Made by a program: the position numbers and the translations under genes. DNA of 64,000 bases from Mermis nigrescens. Taxonomy: Eukaryota > Nematoda > Enoplea > Mermithida > Mermithidae. Positions 63,981 to 64,000 of this stretch are shown in pieces. A model generated the notes under the pieces. It had not been told where the DNA came from, made no database searches, and was given only the letters and a program-made list of their open reading frames with translations. Every line of letters starts with the position of its first letter. The first letter of the stretch is position 1. The stretch is taken from NCBI GenBank assembly GCA_036768485.1, contig JAVLUZ010000154.1, forward strand, positions 34,182,973 through 34,246,972, written 5' to 3'.

Positions 63981-64000
63981 CCTCTAAAAATTCGGTTTGT

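Overview
This is eukaryotic, intron-rich, AT-rich DNA. It fits an ecdysozoan invertebrate, most likely a nematode or close relative, because one host gene is a PAN/zona-pellucida cuticle protein of the NOAH/NompA type. I cannot name the species. Two host genes are recognisable. The minus strand at 2.3-13.1 kb carries five exons of mitochondrial polynucleotide phosphorylase (PNPT1), and all four junctions keep reading frame across kilobase introns. The plus strand at 33.2-55.6 kb carries twelve exons of a NOAH/NompA-like gene: PAN modules, linker, ZP domain, furin-like site, membrane anchor and cytoplasmic tail. Two unidentified minus-strand exons lie between them (28.7 and 30.3 kb).

The centrepiece is an apparently intact virus-like Polinton/Maverick (adintovirus-type) element at 16852-26563, about 9.7 kb, bounded by ~411 bp terminal inverted repeats that are roughly 98-99% alike. 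It encodes a signal-peptide membrane protein, a penton-like protein, an adenain-type protease, an F54H12.2-type major capsid protein, a small core/minor capsid-like protein, two conserved small proteins, a packaging ATPase, a chromodomain integrase, a protein matching only the N-terminal part of Polinton polymerase ORFs, a zinc-ribbon-like protein and an orphan. It also encodes a full two-repeat TATA-box-binding-protein (TBP) homologue with all four DNA-kinking phenylalanines. TATA-like boxes (CTATAAATACT and variants) stand about 20-40 nt upstream of nearly every gene. Genes without a box are joined to the upstream gene by tight stop-start junctions. I infer a self-encoded transcription initiation system: the element supplies its own TBP and matching promoters. 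A decayed second element at 60.5-62.2 kb keeps half of the same TBP gene, the same 21-bp repeat array and a TIR remnant, so the TBP belongs to a family of elements.

The rest is mostly repeats: a hAT element with 8-bp target duplications (497-1789); many short hAT-like MITEs with exact 8-bp duplications; a dispersed family (R1) with two dyad symmetries; two copies of a composite satellite (26.6-28.0 and 40.1-41.4 kb) with a 3 x 17 bp higher-order unit; a Ty3/Gypsy pol relic (55.8-57.3 kb); a 2.3-kb inverted-repeat transposon (57.7-60.0 kb); and long microsatellites. I saw no tRNA, rRNA or CRISPR array.
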